A DNA stretch of 27,264 nt from CAZEFK01 sp964511405 (GCA_964511405.1 CAZEFK010000095.1:1-27264), one strand, 5' to 3'. Shown: positions 6,657 through 15,433, counted from the first letter of the stretch. Numbers and translations: made by a program. Notes: a model not told the origin generated them from the letters alone.

Positions 6657-7930
6657 GCGATGGTGATCCGTCCCGTGGCGAGGGCCGCCGCGACCTGATC
6701 GAATACGGCGCGCTGGGCCGAGCTGCCGCCGAGCAGCGGCCAATGGGCCCGGGACGCCTCGAGACGTCGCCGCACGGCGCCGAGGCAACGGCCGCGCGCG
6801 TACAGGACGATGGCGTCGATCAGGGGAACGGCGGCCAGTCGCCAGGCGGGCGCCGTCTCGCTGTCGGCCGCGGCGGCGCGCTTCGCGCCCGCGCGAAGCG
6901 AGGCCAAGGCGCAGCGTCGCCCGTCGAAGGCCAAGGCGAACGCGTAGTGGACGTCCAGGAACGGCAGGACATGATCGCCGACCCTGCGCTCGGCTTCGTC
7001 GGCAACGGTGCGCCACCGATCCTCGACGTCGATCCCGTGCAGGACGAGCCGGATCAGCATCGACGTCGCGTTGACGAAGCTCGACAGCGAGCGGGCGGCC
7101 TCGCCGGCGAGATGGCGGTCATAGAGGGCCAGTAGCCCGGTCCGTTCGCCGTGCGCCAGCAGCAGCACCATGAGGTGCCACCAGTTGTGGGTGTACATCG
7201 ACGAGCCGCAGACGTCCCAGGTGGGCGCATAGCGGCCGAGAACGCCGATCCCGTCCTCGGTCCGGTCCATCGAGCCATAGGCGTGGGCCAGCGCGTGATG
7301 GGCCCAGGGTATCCGCGGGTCGCGCGCGCAGGCGTCGAGGCCGGTCTCTTCGGCCGGCTCGAACCGGCCCTGCTGACCGAGCGCGAAGCTCAGCATGCCG
7401 AGCCCGAACGGGTCCGACCGATCCGCCGCGTGGAACAGGCGGGCGTGCTCCATCATCGCGCCGAAATGGCCATGGTTGAGGAAGTGGAGATGGCCCACAT
7501 AGGCGCTGAGCCGGTCGGTGGGCGCGATGCGGGCCAGCGCCAGAAAGTGTTGGCTGGCGAGTGCCGGCTGCTGGGCGGCGATCGCCGTCAGCGCGGCAAC
7601 CAGGGTCGCCTCGCGGCGGGTCGCCGTGGGCAGCTGCGCGCTGGCGCGCTCCAGATGGGCGCGGGCGCCCTGCATGCCGCTGCGGCTGTCGGACAGCAGG
7701 TGATAGATCGCGGCCTGGCACTGAGCGACCAGGCAGTCGGGCGCCTCGGCGGCCGTATCGATGGCGATCTCCAGGCCGCGCCGCCGCCGCAGGAGGGTAT
7801 CGGCAAAGCCATCCAGCTTCGCGACCAGATGCGACGTCGCCCCGGTGATCGGATTGTCCCGGGAATCGCAAGCGCGAGCGGGGCGGCATCGACCGTGAAC
7901 CGATCCGTCGACAGGATGAGCGTGATCCAT
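6638..7930 (-). CDS. TPR-repeat protein, TTC38-like
   Basis: The 430-residue, Ala/Leu-rich helical protein resembles the tetratricopeptide-repeat-38-like family of bacteria. It has an N-terminal NPITGATSHLVAKLDGFA segment, then helical repeats. A conserved centre includes PWAHHALAHAYGSMDR and the Tyr-Thr-His-Asn-Trp-Trp-His cluster (YTHNWWHLMVLLL). The His/Trp-rich cluster is characteristic of the family, but no enzymatic role is established. I used the ATG at 7930, the only standard start in this frame before the conserved region; the first 23 residues look atypical. It starts 49 nt after the last ABC permease and could be the tail of the sugar operon, though it has no obvious transport role. 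Confidence 0.75.
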   Translation of the reverse strand: MDHAHPVDGSVHGRCRPARACDSRDNPITGATSHLVAKLDGFADTLLRRRRGLEIAIDTAAEAPDCLVAQCQAAIYHLLSDSRSGMQGARAHLERASAQLPTATRREATLVAALTAIAAQQPALASQHFLALARIAPTDRLSAYVGHLHFLNHGHFGAMMEHARLFHAADRSDPFGLGMLSFALGQQGRFEPAEETGLDACARDPRIPWAHHALAHAYGSMDRTEDGIGVLGRYAPTWDVCGSSMYTHNWWHLMVLLLAHGERTGLLALYDRHLAGEAARSLSSFVNATSMLIRLVLHGIDVEDRWRTVADEAERRVGDHVLPFLDVHYAFALAFDGRRCALASLRAGAKRAAAADSETAPAWRLAAVPLIDAIVLYARGRCLGAVRRRLEASRAHWPLLGGSSAQRAVFDQVAAALATGRITIAGAEAG

Positions 7931-7979
7931 GCTCGGCACTTCGTCCGCCGAGCGGGCCAAGTTACGGGCCGTGCTGATC

Positions 7980-8975
7980 CTACCCCGCGCGCCGGCGCAG
8001 GAACCCGACCGCCATCACCGCGACCAGGATCACCCCCCAGATCGCCAGCGTCAGGAAGGCGCTGAGGCCCATCAGGTTGAGGGCGCTGGAGATGACCTGC
8101 AGCACCACCAGGGCCAGGGTCAGCCCCGCGACCTTGCCGAAGCCGCCCGCGGGATCGACCCCGCCCAGGACGGCGGCCAGGATGGTGACCAACAGGTAGG
8201 ACTCGCCATAGGCGGCGTTGGCCGAGTTGAAGCGCGCCATCATCAGCACGGCGGCGACGCCGCACAGCAGGCCCGACAGAGCATAGGCGCCCAGCAGCAT
8301 GCGGCGGGTGTCGATGCCCGAGAAGCGGGTCGCCCGCTCGTTCGAGCCGATCATGCGCAGGCTGACGCCGAACGGCGTCCGGCGCAGCAGCACCGCCACC
8401 GGCGCCGCGCAGGCGGCGAACAGCGCCAGCGGCACCGGCACGCCCAGCACGACGCCGTTGCCCAGGAACCGGATCGCGTCGGGAAAGCCCGACAGCACGT
8501 TGCCGTGGGTCATGCCGACCGCCAGGCCCTTCAGCGCCGTCATGGTGCCGAGGGTGGCCAGGATCGGCGACACACCAAGATAGGCGATGATCCAGCCATT
8601 CACCGCGCCGATCGCCGTCGCGAGCAGCAGGCCGGCCAGCACCGCCAGTCCGATCAGCACGCCGCCGTCGCCGGCCGGCACCGCGTGCGCCAGCGTCCAG
8701 GCGATGGCCAGGGCCGTGATATTGGCGGTCGCAATGATCGACAGGTTGATGCCGCCGGTCAGCATCACCGCCAGCATGGCCAGCGACAGGATGCCGAGCT
8801 CGGGCATCTGGAACGCGATCGATTGCAGCGTGCCGAGGCTGAGGAAGCGGTCGGGCAGGACCAGGCCGAAGGCCAGCAGCAGCGCCGTCAGCAGCAGCAG
8901 CAGATGGTCGACCGTGGGATCGCCGGTCAGGCGCAGCTTGAGGCGCGGCGCCGGCTTCAGCTCATCCAGCAGCAT
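7980..8975 (-). CDS. Sugar ABC transporter permease (second)
   Basis: The 331-residue protein is a RbsC/AraH-type inner-membrane permease with eight to ten hydrophobic segments. It carries the family motifs LTGGINLSI near residue 74, GAVNGWIIAYLGVSPILATLG in the middle, and IGSNERATRFSGID, the cytoplasmic loop that contacts the ATPase. It overlaps the preceding permease gene by 14 nt and should form a heterodimeric channel with it. The substrate is a monosaccharide-like compound, judged from the kinase and aldolase upstream. This is the last transport gene of the operon. Confidence 0.92.
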   Translation of the reverse strand: MLLDELKPAPRLKLRLTGDPTVDHLLLLLTALLLAFGLVLPDRFLSLGTLQSIAFQMPELGILSLAMLAVMLTGGINLSIIATANITALAIAWTLAHAVPAGDGGVLIGLAVLAGLLLATAIGAVNGWIIAYLGVSPILATLGTMTALKGLAVGMTHGNVLSGFPDAIRFLGNGVVLGVPVPLALFAACAAPVAVLLRRTPFGVSLRMIGSNERATRFSGIDTRRMLLGAYALSGLLCGVAAVLMMARFNSANAAYGESYLLVTILAAVLGGVDPAGGFGKVAGLTLALVVLQVISSALNLMGLSAFLTLAIWGVILVAVMAVGFLRRRAG

Positions 8976-9921
8976 GGACCGCTCCCCGGCGCGGGCGGCC
9001 GGCCCGGGCGGTGGCGACGACGCTCGCCAGGATCACCAGCCCCACGAACAGTTGCGACCAGTAGCTGGACACGCCGACCAGGATCAGCCCGTTCTGCATC
9101 AATGCCAGCAGCGCCACGCCCAGCAGCGTCCCGGGGATGCTGCCGACGCCGCCCGAGAGGCTGGCGCCGCCCAGCACCACCGCCGCGACCACATCAAGCT
9201 CCTTGCCGACCAGGACGGTCGGCGCCACCGACTGCGCCAGCTGCGCCTGGATGACCGACGCGACCCCGGCCAGCCCGCCCATCAGGCCATAGACCACCAG
9301 GTGCAGGGCCAGGATCCTGACGCCCATGCGGCGCGCCGCCTCGGGATTGCCGCCGAAGGCGTAGATCTGGCGGCCGAGGGCGGTGCGCGCCAGCAGCAGC
9401 CACACCGCCAGGAAGGTGAGGGCCAGGGCTGCGATCTGCACGGTCAGCGCATAGCCGTCGCCGACCGGCACCGTCAGCAGCGCGGCGCCATCCGCGAACC
9501 AGTCGGGCAGCGTGTACAGGTAGTCGCCATGGGTGACGAAGATCAGCAGCCCATAGAAGACGTTCAGCGTCGCGATGGTGATGATGATCGAGCTGACGCG
9601 CAGGTGATGGATCAGCAGCGCGTTGACCAGCCCGAGCGCGATGCCGACCGCGGCGGCGACCGCGAACACCACCAGCCAGTTGCCGCCCCAGGCGATGATC
9701 CACGACACCGCCACGTACTGGGCGACCGAGGCCGTGGCCGTGAACGAGATGTCGATGCCGCCGGAGATCAGGACGACCGTCAGGCCCGCCGCCAGAATGC
9801 CCAGGAAGGCATAGCTGTTGAGGATATCGAACAGGTTCTGCCAGGTCAGGAAGCTGTCGGTCGCGACCGACAGCACGGCCCCCAGCGCGACCACGACGGC
9901 CAGCAGTGGCAGCTCACGCAT
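8962..9921 (-). CDS. Sugar ABC transporter permease (first)
   Basis: The 319-residue protein is a RbsC-type permease with about eight membrane segments. Motifs include ISGGIDISFTATASVAQYVA near residue 52, a central NALLIHHLRVSSIIITIATL segment, FGGNPEAARRMGVRI (ATPase-contacting loop) and LGGASLSGGVGSIPGTLLGV near the C terminus. Its ATG at 9921 lies inside the 3' end of the ATPase gene (8-nt overlap) and its own end overlaps the second permease by 14 nt. The paired permeases and single fused ATPase match the carbohydrate uptake CUT2 class. Confidence 0.92.
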   Translation of the reverse strand: MRELPLLAVVVALGAVLSVATDSFLTWQNLFDILNSYAFLGILAAGLTVVLISGGIDISFTATASVAQYVAVSWIIAWGGNWLVVFAVAAAVGIALGLVNALLIHHLRVSSIIITIATLNVFYGLLIFVTHGDYLYTLPDWFADGAALLTVPVGDGYALTVQIAALALTFLAVWLLLARTALGRQIYAFGGNPEAARRMGVRILALHLVVYGLMGGLAGVASVIQAQLAQSVAPTVLVGKELDVVAAVVLGGASLSGGVGSIPGTLLGVALLALMQNGLILVGVSSYWSQLFVGLVILASVVATARAGRPRRGAVHAAG

Positions 9922-11413
9922 CGATCAGCTGCTCCAGCTCGTCGGCCGAGGTCTGGTCCGGCCGCCGCTCGGCGACGATGCGACCGCGGCGCATCACCAG
10001 GATGCGGTGGCTGTGGTACAGCACCTCCGGGACCTCGTCGGAGATCATCAGCACCGCGAGGCCGTCCTCGGCCAGCCGCTTGACGATGTCGTAGATGCCG
10101 CTCTTGGCGGCGATGTCGACGCCGGCGGTGGGCGTGTCCAGGATCAGCAGCTTGGGTTGGGTCGCCATCCATTTGGCCAGGACGATCCGCTGCTGGTTGC
10201 CGCCGGACAGCGTGCGCACCGGTGCTGCCGGATCGCCTGACTTGATCGCCAGGCCGCGCAGCCAGCGCTGGACCAGGGTCGTCCGCTTGGCGCCGTCGAT
10301 CAGGCCGAACCGCCCCGCCAGCCGAGGCAGCACCGCCAGGATCAGGTTGTCGGCGATCGGCTGATCGAGCACCAGGCCCAGGTTGAGCCGATCCTCGGAC
10401 ACATAGGCGACGCCGCGGGCGAGGGCGTCGCGGTTGCGGGCGAGCGGCAGCGGCGCGCCATCCAGCATGACCTGGCCGGCGTCGGGTGGGTTCATGCCGA
10501 ACAGCGACAGCGCCAGCTCGGTGCGGCCAGCGCCCAGCAGGCCGATCAGGCCGACGATCTCGCCGGCGCCCACGGTCAGGCTGACATCCTCGTACTGGCC
10601 GCGCCGGGTCAGCCGGTCGACGGCGAGCATCGGCGGCGGGGCGGCGGCCGGGCCGACCATGGGCTGGTAGTGGAAGGCGCTCCCGGTCATCAGCTCGGCC
10701 AGGCGGTCGTGGTCGAGGGCGCCGGCCGGGAAGCAGCCGACCTTGGCGCCGTCGCGCAGCACCGTTACCCGCTCGGCGATGGCCATGACCTCGTTCAGGC
10801 GGTGGCTGACGAACAGGATGGCGATGCCCTGGGCCTGCAGCTCGCGCACCACCCGCAGCAGCGCCTCGACCTCCTGGTGGGTGAGGGAGGCCGTCGGCTC
10901 GTCCATGATCACCAGGCGCGCCTCGGCGGCGAGCGCGCGGGCGATGGCCACCAGCTGGCGGTCGGCGATCGACAGCGCCGCCACCAGCCGGTCGAGGTCC
11001 AGCCGCACGCCGATCCGGGCCAGCGCCGCCGCCGCGCGGGCGCGGATCGCGGCGCGGTCGGCCAGGCCGAGCGGCCGCTCCAGGTGACGGGCGAAGCCGA
11101 TGTTCTCGGCCACCGTCAGGTTCGGGAACAGCGACAGGTCCTGGTAGATCACCTGGATGCCCGCCCGCGTCGACTCGTGGGCGGTCAGGCCCGGCACGGC
11201 GGCGCCGGCGATCCGGATGGTGCCGCCGGGGTCGGGGGCCACGACCCCGGCGATGATCTTGATCAGCGTGCTCTTGCCCGAGCCGTTCTCGCCGACCAGG
11301 CCGTGGACCTCGCCCGGGCCCAGGGCCAGGTCCACGCCGGTCAGCGCCTGCACCCCGCCATAGCGCTTGCCGATGCCCGCCAGTTCGAGGACCGGCGGGG
11401 CAGGGCTCGCCAC
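9914..11413 (-). CDS. Sugar ABC transporter ATPase with two fused NBDs
   Basis: The 499-residue protein has two nucleotide-binding domains in tandem, as in RbsA/MglA-type CUT2 ATPases. The first (about 10-240) has Walker A GENGSGKST and Walker B VIMDEPTASL. The second has the usual degenerate Walker A (GLLGAGRTE), the ABC signature LSGGNQQRI and LILDTPTAGVD. The first domain's signature is altered to LSIADRQLVAIARAL, as is normal for the family. I chose the GTG at 11413, just after the binding-protein stop; a TTG at 11419, overlapping that stop, is also possible. Neither has a clear Shine-Dalgarno, so coupling to the upstream gene is likely. Confidence 0.92.
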   Translation of the reverse strand: MASPAPPVLELAGIGKRYGGVQALTGVDLALGPGEVHGLVGENGSGKSTLIKIIAGVVAPDPGGTIRIAGAAVPGLTAHESTRAGIQVIYQDLSLFPNLTVAENIGFARHLERPLGLADRAAIRARAAAALARIGVRLDLDRLVAALSIADRQLVAIARALAAEARLVIMDEPTASLTHQEVEALLRVVRELQAQGIAILFVSHRLNEVMAIAERVTVLRDGAKVGCFPAGALDHDRLAELMTGSAFHYQPMVGPAAAPPPMLAVDRLTRRGQYEDVSLTVGAGEIVGLIGLLGAGRTELALSLFGMNPPDAGQVMLDGAPLPLARNRDALARGVAYVSEDRLNLGLVLDQPIADNLILAVLPRLAGRFGLIDGAKRTTLVQRWLRGLAIKSGDPAAPVRTLSGGNQQRIVLAKWMATQPKLLILDTPTAGVDIAAKSGIYDIVKRLAEDGLAVLMISDEVPEVLYHSHRILVMRRGRIVAERRPDQTSADELEQLIDA

Positions 11414-11415
11414 CG

Positions 11416-12408
11416 TCAAAGGCCGGCCTGCACCAGGCCGTCGACGGTTTCCTTGTTGATGCGCATGATCTTGTCGACCTTGATCAGCTTTTTCGCGGGA
11501 TCGACCGAGGCCTTGCCCAGGCCGGGGATCTCCATGCCGTCGGTGATCGGCTTCTTGTCGAGCACCAGCTTGGCGACCGCGATCATGGCATAGCCGGCGT
11601 CGGTCGGGTTCCACAGGAAGCCCTCGGCGATCGTGCCGTCCTTGATCATTTGGCGGGCCTGGCTGGGCAGCACGGTGCCGACGACCTTGATCTTGCCCTG
11701 CAGGTGCTTCTCCTTGACGGCGTTGCCGGCGCCGATCGGGCCGTTGGAGCCGAAGCCCAGGATGCCGCCCAGGTTCGGGTACGCTTTGATCACGTCGAGC
11801 GTGGTCTTGTACGAGGTATCGATCTCGTCGGCGCCCGGGAAGCGGTCGGTGACCAGCTTCATGTTGGGATAGTGCGCCTTCTGATAGGCGATCGCCGAAT
11901 CGGCCCACAGGTTGTGCAGCGGCGTGGTCAGCGTGCCGACATAGACCACATATTCGCCCTTCTCGCCCATCTCCTGGGCCAGGCGCTGCATCTGGATCTC
12001 GCCGAACTTGACGCTGTCGATCAGCTCGACGTTCCAGGTGCGCCCTTCCTGCTCGGGACCTTCGTGAGTGATCACCGGGATGCCGGCCGCCTGGGCGCGC
12101 TGCAGCACCGGCTCGGTCACCTTGACGTCCAGGGGCACCAGGCCGATGACGTCGACCTTCTTGGCGATCAGGTCCTCGATCAGCTTGACCTGCTGCGCCG
12201 GGTCGACATTGGCCGGGCCGATCATCGAGGCGTTGACCCCGAAATCCTTGCCGCCCTTGGCCACGCCCTTCTCCAGCGCGTTGAACCAGGGAATGCCCGC
12301 GATCTTGACGACCACGGTCACGTCGGGATCCTTGGCCGTCGCCGGCCGCGCAACGCCCAGCGCCACGGCGAGCGCCAGCGCCGCCGCCATCTTCCAGTGA
12401 GCCGCCAT
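11416..12408 (-). CDS. Periplasmic sugar-binding protein of ABC transporter
   Basis: The 330-residue protein starts with a signal peptide (MAAHWKMAAALALAVALG, ending near ATA at residues 23-25). The mature protein is a type I periplasmic-binding fold of the RbsB/LsrB/RhaS group: VTVVVKIAGIPWFNALEKG, VDPAQQVKLIEDLIAKKVD, IDSVKFGEIQMQRLAQEMG, GILGFGSNGPIGAGNAV. It captures the substrate in the periplasm and delivers it to the two permeases. The ATG at 12408 has a strong GGGAGGAAG Shine-Dalgarno. Similarity by eye is to AI-2/rhamnose-type binding proteins, but I cannot fix the ligand. A 94-nt gap with a perfect hairpin separates it from the kinase gene upstream. Confidence 0.9.
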   Translation of the reverse strand: MAAHWKMAAALALAVALGVARPATAKDPDVTVVVKIAGIPWFNALEKGVAKGGKDFGVNASMIGPANVDPAQQVKLIEDLIAKKVDVIGLVPLDVKVTEPVLQRAQAAGIPVITHEGPEQEGRTWNVELIDSVKFGEIQMQRLAQEMGEKGEYVVYVGTLTTPLHNLWADSAIAYQKAHYPNMKLVTDRFPGADEIDTSYKTTLDVIKAYPNLGGILGFGSNGPIGAGNAVKEKHLQGKIKVVGTVLPSQARQMIKDGTIAEGFLWNPTDAGYAMIAVAKLVLDKKPITDGMEIPGLGKASVDPAKKLIKVDKIMRINKETVDGLVQAGL

Positions 12409-12447
12409 CGGCTTCCTCCCGTTGGTTGCGGGCGATGTCGCCCGTCC

Positions 12448-12471
12448 TTGCCGCACCGAGTATTGCGGCAA
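12448..12471. promoter_or_regulatory. 8-bp inverted repeat upstream of the binding-protein gene
   Basis: TTGCCGCA (12448-12455) and TGCGGCAA (12464-12471) form a perfect inverted repeat with an 8-nt centre, 40 nt upstream of the binding-protein start. Read as DNA, it looks like a repressor operator. Read as RNA, it is a stem between kinase and binding-protein genes that could protect the downstream message and raise its level relative to the enzymes. A second small repeat, GGGCGA-N2-TCGCCC, lies next to it at about 12430-12443. Confidence 0.45.
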
Positions 12472-12502
12472 CCGCTGCGGGTAGGCAATCGGCTGATTGG
12501 GT

Positions 12503-13885
12503 TCAGCCGTCCTGGGCTTCGGCGCGCTGGCGCCAGTCGCGACGGTAGCGTGCGAGGTCGGGGATCGCGAGCGGCGCCACCCGGTGCAGCATCGGCACCA
12601 GCGGGTCGGCCGCGTCCCAGGTCGCCAGCAGCGCCGCGCCCACGGCGGTGCCTTGTCGCTCCGCCGCCGCCTCGACCGTCCGCTCCGGCGCCAGCGCCGC
12701 CAGGATGCCCAGGAACAGCGGGTTGTCGGCGAAGCTGCCGTCGACCACCACGCCCTGCCGTGCCTCCAGCAGCTCCAGGCAGGTATCGGCCATCAGCGCG
12801 GTGTAGAGCGCGGCCAGCGCCGCTCGCGCGCCTGACGCCTCGGGCAAGGGGCCGGGGGACCGGGCCGGACGGCTACCGAAGGGGCCGCCCAGGTCGGCGA
12901 CCAGGGGCGGCAGGACCATGGTCCCGGCGGCGACCAGGCCCCGGACCGTGTCGAGGTCCCCGGCCGCGGGTGCGGATCCGGCCAAGCGCTCGAACTCGCG
13001 GCCGCCGGCATAGCGGCTGCTGGCGACCGGCGCGCCCCGAACGTCGACATTGGCGACGAGGTCGCGGGCGGGATCCAGACGGCCCAGATCGGCGCCGCGG
13101 TGGAAGCCGATCATCCAGGTGCCCGTGGACAGCACGGCGTGGTCGCCGAGACCGGCGCGCAGGTAGCGCAGATAGTTGGCGTTGCTGTCATGGACGCCGC
13201 ACAGCACGCGGCAGGACGGCGCCAGGCCGGTCGCGGCGGCCAGGGCCGGGTCGACCGGCCCCAGCGTGGCCCAGGCCGGGCGCAGCGGCGGCAGCCGCGC
13301 TGCCCAGCCCCGGGTGGTGCACAGGGACGAGGGGCCGCCGGCCGCCGGCGCCCACAGGTGGGTCTGGGCGCCGAGCGAGGTGACCTCGGCGGCGGCCCTG
13401 CGCCCGCCGGTCAGGCGCCACGCCCAATATTGCGGATAGGGCAGGATGGCCGCGCGCCTGAAGGCCTCGGGCCAGGCCTGCTCCTGCCAGAACAGCTGCA
13501 GGCCGGCGGTCATGGCCAGCGGCGCGGTGGGCGCGAAGCACTCGGCATAGGCGGGGGCGACGGCGGCATAGGCGGCCGCGACCGCGGGCGGCGGCACCGC
13601 CTCGTAGTCCATGACCGGCAGCGCCAGCGCCCGGGCGGCCAGGTCGACCAGGGCGAAGGCGCTGCCATGGGTGGTCGGCACGATCGCCTCCACGCCATGG
13701 ACCGCGGCGTCGCGCAAGTGCTGCACCAGCCAGGTCCAGGCGCCGTCCGTGTCGAGATGGCGGTAGGGCGGCCCGTCCCGCGAGCGCGTCGGCGTCGACC
13801 ACTCGGCCTGCACGGTGCCGGCCTGCGGGTCGACCACCAGCAGCTTGAGGTTGGTCTTGCCGACGTCGACGACGGCGACGGCCAT
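12503..13885 (-). CDS. FGGY-family carbohydrate kinase
   Basis: The 460-residue protein has the FGGY kinase fold. The N-terminal phosphate loop region is VAVVDVGKTNLKLLVVD; the middle contains AMTAGLQLFWQEQAWP and YPQYWAWRLTGG. The catalytic Asp lies in GVHDSNANYL near residue 230, followed by VLSTGTWMIGF. The C-terminal ATPase domain has VVDGSFADNPLFLGILAAL and GTAVGAALLA. It probably phosphorylates a ketose (rhamnulose-, fuculose- or xylulose-like) after uptake, feeding the adjacent class II aldolase. The specific sugar is not determined. Its ATG shares one base with the aldolase stop (TGATG), so the two are coupled. Confidence 0.9.
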   Translation of the reverse strand: MAVAVVDVGKTNLKLLVVDPQAGTVQAEWSTPTRSRDGPPYRHLDTDGAWTWLVQHLRDAAVHGVEAIVPTTHGSAFALVDLAARALALPVMDYEAVPPPAVAAAYAAVAPAYAECFAPTAPLAMTAGLQLFWQEQAWPEAFRRAAILPYPQYWAWRLTGGRRAAAEVTSLGAQTHLWAPAAGGPSSLCTTRGWAARLPPLRPAWATLGPVDPALAAATGLAPSCRVLCGVHDSNANYLRYLRAGLGDHAVLSTGTWMIGFHRGADLGRLDPARDLVANVDVRGAPVASSRYAGGREFERLAGSAPAAGDLDTVRGLVAAGTMVLPPLVADLGGPFGSRPARSPGPLPEASGARAALAALYTALMADTCLELLEARQGVVVDGSFADNPLFLGILAALAPERTVEAAAERQGTAVGAALLATWDAADPLVPMLHRVAPLAIPDLARYRRDWRQRAEAQDG

Positions 13886-14580
13886 CAGGCCTGGCGCCGC
13901 CGCGGCACGTCGGCGGCGGGGTCGAGGTCGGGTGCCTGGCCGTAGCTCATCCGGCGCATCTGCTCCAGCACCCGGCCCATCTCGGCCTCGGACAGCAGCG
14001 GCGGCTCGCCGATCAACCGCGCCTGCAGATATTGCTGCGCCAGGGTCTCGACCTCGACGGCGAGCCATAGGGCGCGCTTCAGGGTCTTGGCGACGGTGAT
14101 GACGCCATGGTGCGACAGCAGGCAGGCGCTGCGGCCCTCCAGCGCCGTGACGGCGTTGGCCGAGAGCTCCGCGGTGCCGAAGGTGGCGTAGGCGGCGCAG
14201 CGGATCGATGTGCCGCCGGCGACGCCGACCATGTAGTGGAAGGCCGGGATGCCCAGGTCGTGACAGGCCAGCGCCGTCGCGTGCACCGAATGGTTGTGCA
14301 GCACCACGTCGACGTCGCTGCGCGCCGCCAGGATGTCGCGGTGGAAGCGCCATTCCGACGACGGCCGGTGCTCGCCCATGTAGCCGCCCTCGAAGTCCAT
14401 CTCGACGATGTCCTCGGGCGCCAGGTCCTCGTAGGGGATGCTGGTCGGCGTGATCAGGAAGCCGTCGTCGGTGCGGACCGACAGGTTGCCGGAGGTGCCC
14501 TGATTGACGCCGAGGCGGCCCATCTCCAGGGCCGTCGCGATGATCTCGCGGCGCTGGGCCAGGTGGGCGATGCGGACCAT
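13885..14580 (-). CDS. Class II aldolase/adducin-family enzyme
   Basis: The 231-residue protein matches L-fuculose-phosphate-type class II aldolases. It has NQGTSGNLSVR near residue 26, ITPTSIPYEDLAPEDIV near 43-59, the zinc-ligand segment VVLHNHSVHATALA near 92-105 and the later histidine segment LLSHHGVITVAKTL near 153-166. Such enzymes cleave a ketose 1-phosphate to dihydroxyacetone phosphate and an aldehyde, using zinc. The start at 14580 has GGAGG about 5 nt upstream. It is the first gene of the sugar operon and is followed by the kinase, so the gene order suggests phosphorylation and cleavage of the imported sugar. No sugar isomerase is in the window. Confidence 0.9.
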   Translation of the reverse strand: MVRIAHLAQRREIIATALEMGRLGVNQGTSGNLSVRTDDGFLITPTSIPYEDLAPEDIVEMDFEGGYMGEHRPSSEWRFHRDILAARSDVDVVLHNHSVHATALACHDLGIPAFHYMVGVAGGTSIRCAAYATFGTAELSANAVTALEGRSACLLSHHGVITVAKTLKRALWLAVEVETLAQQYLQARLIGEPPLLSEAEMGRVLEQMRRMSYGQAPDLDPAADVPRRRQA

Positions 14581-14651
14581 GAATGCCTCCGTGCTGCGGC
14601 TCGACGGCGGCAGAGTGCGTCCGGGAGCGGGCGGCCGGCAAGGAGGCGCTA

Positions 14652-14999
14652 TCAGTCTTCGACGAACGCCTTCAGCCGCGCCAGCGCGTCGTCCCACTGC
14701 TTCGACACCTTGTCGAGATAGGCGCGGGCGTCGTCGAGGGCCGCCGGCGCCAGCGCGAATCGGCTTTCGCGGCCGACCCGGACCGAACGGACGACCCCGG
14801 CGCCCTCCAGCACGCGCAGATGCTTGGTGATCGCCTGCCGGGTCAGGCGGGTGCCGGCGGTCAGGCGCGCGATCGACTGCGGCTGGCCATCGGCCAGCCG
14901 AGCCAGCACCGAGAGCCGGGTGGCGTCCCCCAGCGCCGCGAACACCGCGGCGCGGGCGGCGATGCCGCCCGGCAGATTTTCAGGCGGGGCGATCGACAT
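14652..14999 (-). CDS. ArsR-family winged-helix regulator, module 3
   Basis: The 115-residue protein begins with a short tail, then AAVFAALGDATRLSVLARLADG, the recognition region TRLTRQAITKHLRVLEGAGVV and the wing SVRVGRESRFALAP. A C-terminal helix (AYLDKVSKQWDDALARLKAFVE) resembles those of other SRPBCC-linked regulators. Here the order is reversed: the SRPBCC gene comes first and the regulator start lies inside it (20-nt overlap). It probably controls the operon through the two GCAAC-N6-GTTGC sites upstream of the SRPBCC gene. The aldolase gene starts 71 nt downstream, so some read-through into the sugar operon is possible. Confidence 0.9.
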   Translation of the reverse strand: MSIAPPENLPGGIAARAAVFAALGDATRLSVLARLADGQPQSIARLTAGTRLTRQAITKHLRVLEGAGVVRSVRVGRESRFALAPAALDDARAYLDKVSKQWDDALARLKAFVED

Positions 15000-15432
15000 G
15001 CTCGGCGATATTGCCCATCTGGATGCCCCAGCCGCGCTCGTTCATCCGGAATGCCTCGTCGCGGCGCCGGGCCGGCAGCTTGTCGAAGCCCGACTCGATC
15101 ACCCGCAGCCGCGTCCCGGTCGCGATCGGCTCCAGCGTGAACTCGACCAGCGTCGGCGGCTCGGCGCTGTAGTCCTCGTTGGGATCGACGGCGTAGGGAT
15201 GCCAGGTGAACGAGAACCGGCGTTCGGGCTCCAGCGCCTGGACGACCGCTTCCCAGCGCAGGTGCTCGTAGCCGGGATAGGTGATGTGCCCGCGGCTGAC
15301 TTGCCCGGGCACGAACGGACCGTCGAGCTGGACCCGGAACCACTGGCCGAATTCCTGCTGATCGGTCAACGCCCGCCAGACCCGGGCGACGGGCGCCTTC
15401 ACGTCGATCGTCTTTTCGATGCGGTCGGTCAT
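14980..15432 (-). CDS. SRPBCC (AHSA1-type) domain protein, module 3
   Basis: The 150-residue product is an AHSA1/START-fold protein: IEKTIDVKAPVARVWRALTD at the N terminus, then FGQWFRVQLDGPFVPGQ, then a central RFSFTWHPYAVDP and a C-terminal FDKLPARRRDEAFRMNERGW. I chose the ATG at 15432, which has an AGGAGG Shine-Dalgarno 6 nt upstream; a longer frame runs back to 15477 through the operator-like repeats and is unlikely. The Shine-Dalgarno lies in the loop and stem of the GCAAC repeat, so translation could also be affected by that hairpin. It is the first gene of a two-gene operon with the ArsR regulator. Confidence 0.9.
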   Translation of the reverse strand: MTDRIEKTIDVKAPVARVWRALTDQQEFGQWFRVQLDGPFVPGQVSRGHITYPGYEHLRWEAVVQALEPERRFSFTWHPYAVDPNEDYSAEPPTLVEFTLEPIATGTRLRVIESGFDKLPARRRDEAFRMNERGWGIQMGNIAEHVDRPA

Positions 15433-15433
15433 A

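Noticed and set aside
7850..7930. Possible frameshift at the N terminus of the TPR gene
   Set aside because: An alternative frame gives a plausible STDRFTVDAAPLALAIPG peptide, but the conserved NPITGA segment is in the frame opened by the ATG at 7930. There is no firm evidence of a broken gene.
7929..10083. Long forward frames (441 and 498 residues) opposite the ABC permeases
   Set aside because: They are Gln/Arg/His-rich shadow frames antisense to convincing membrane permeases and share no family motif.
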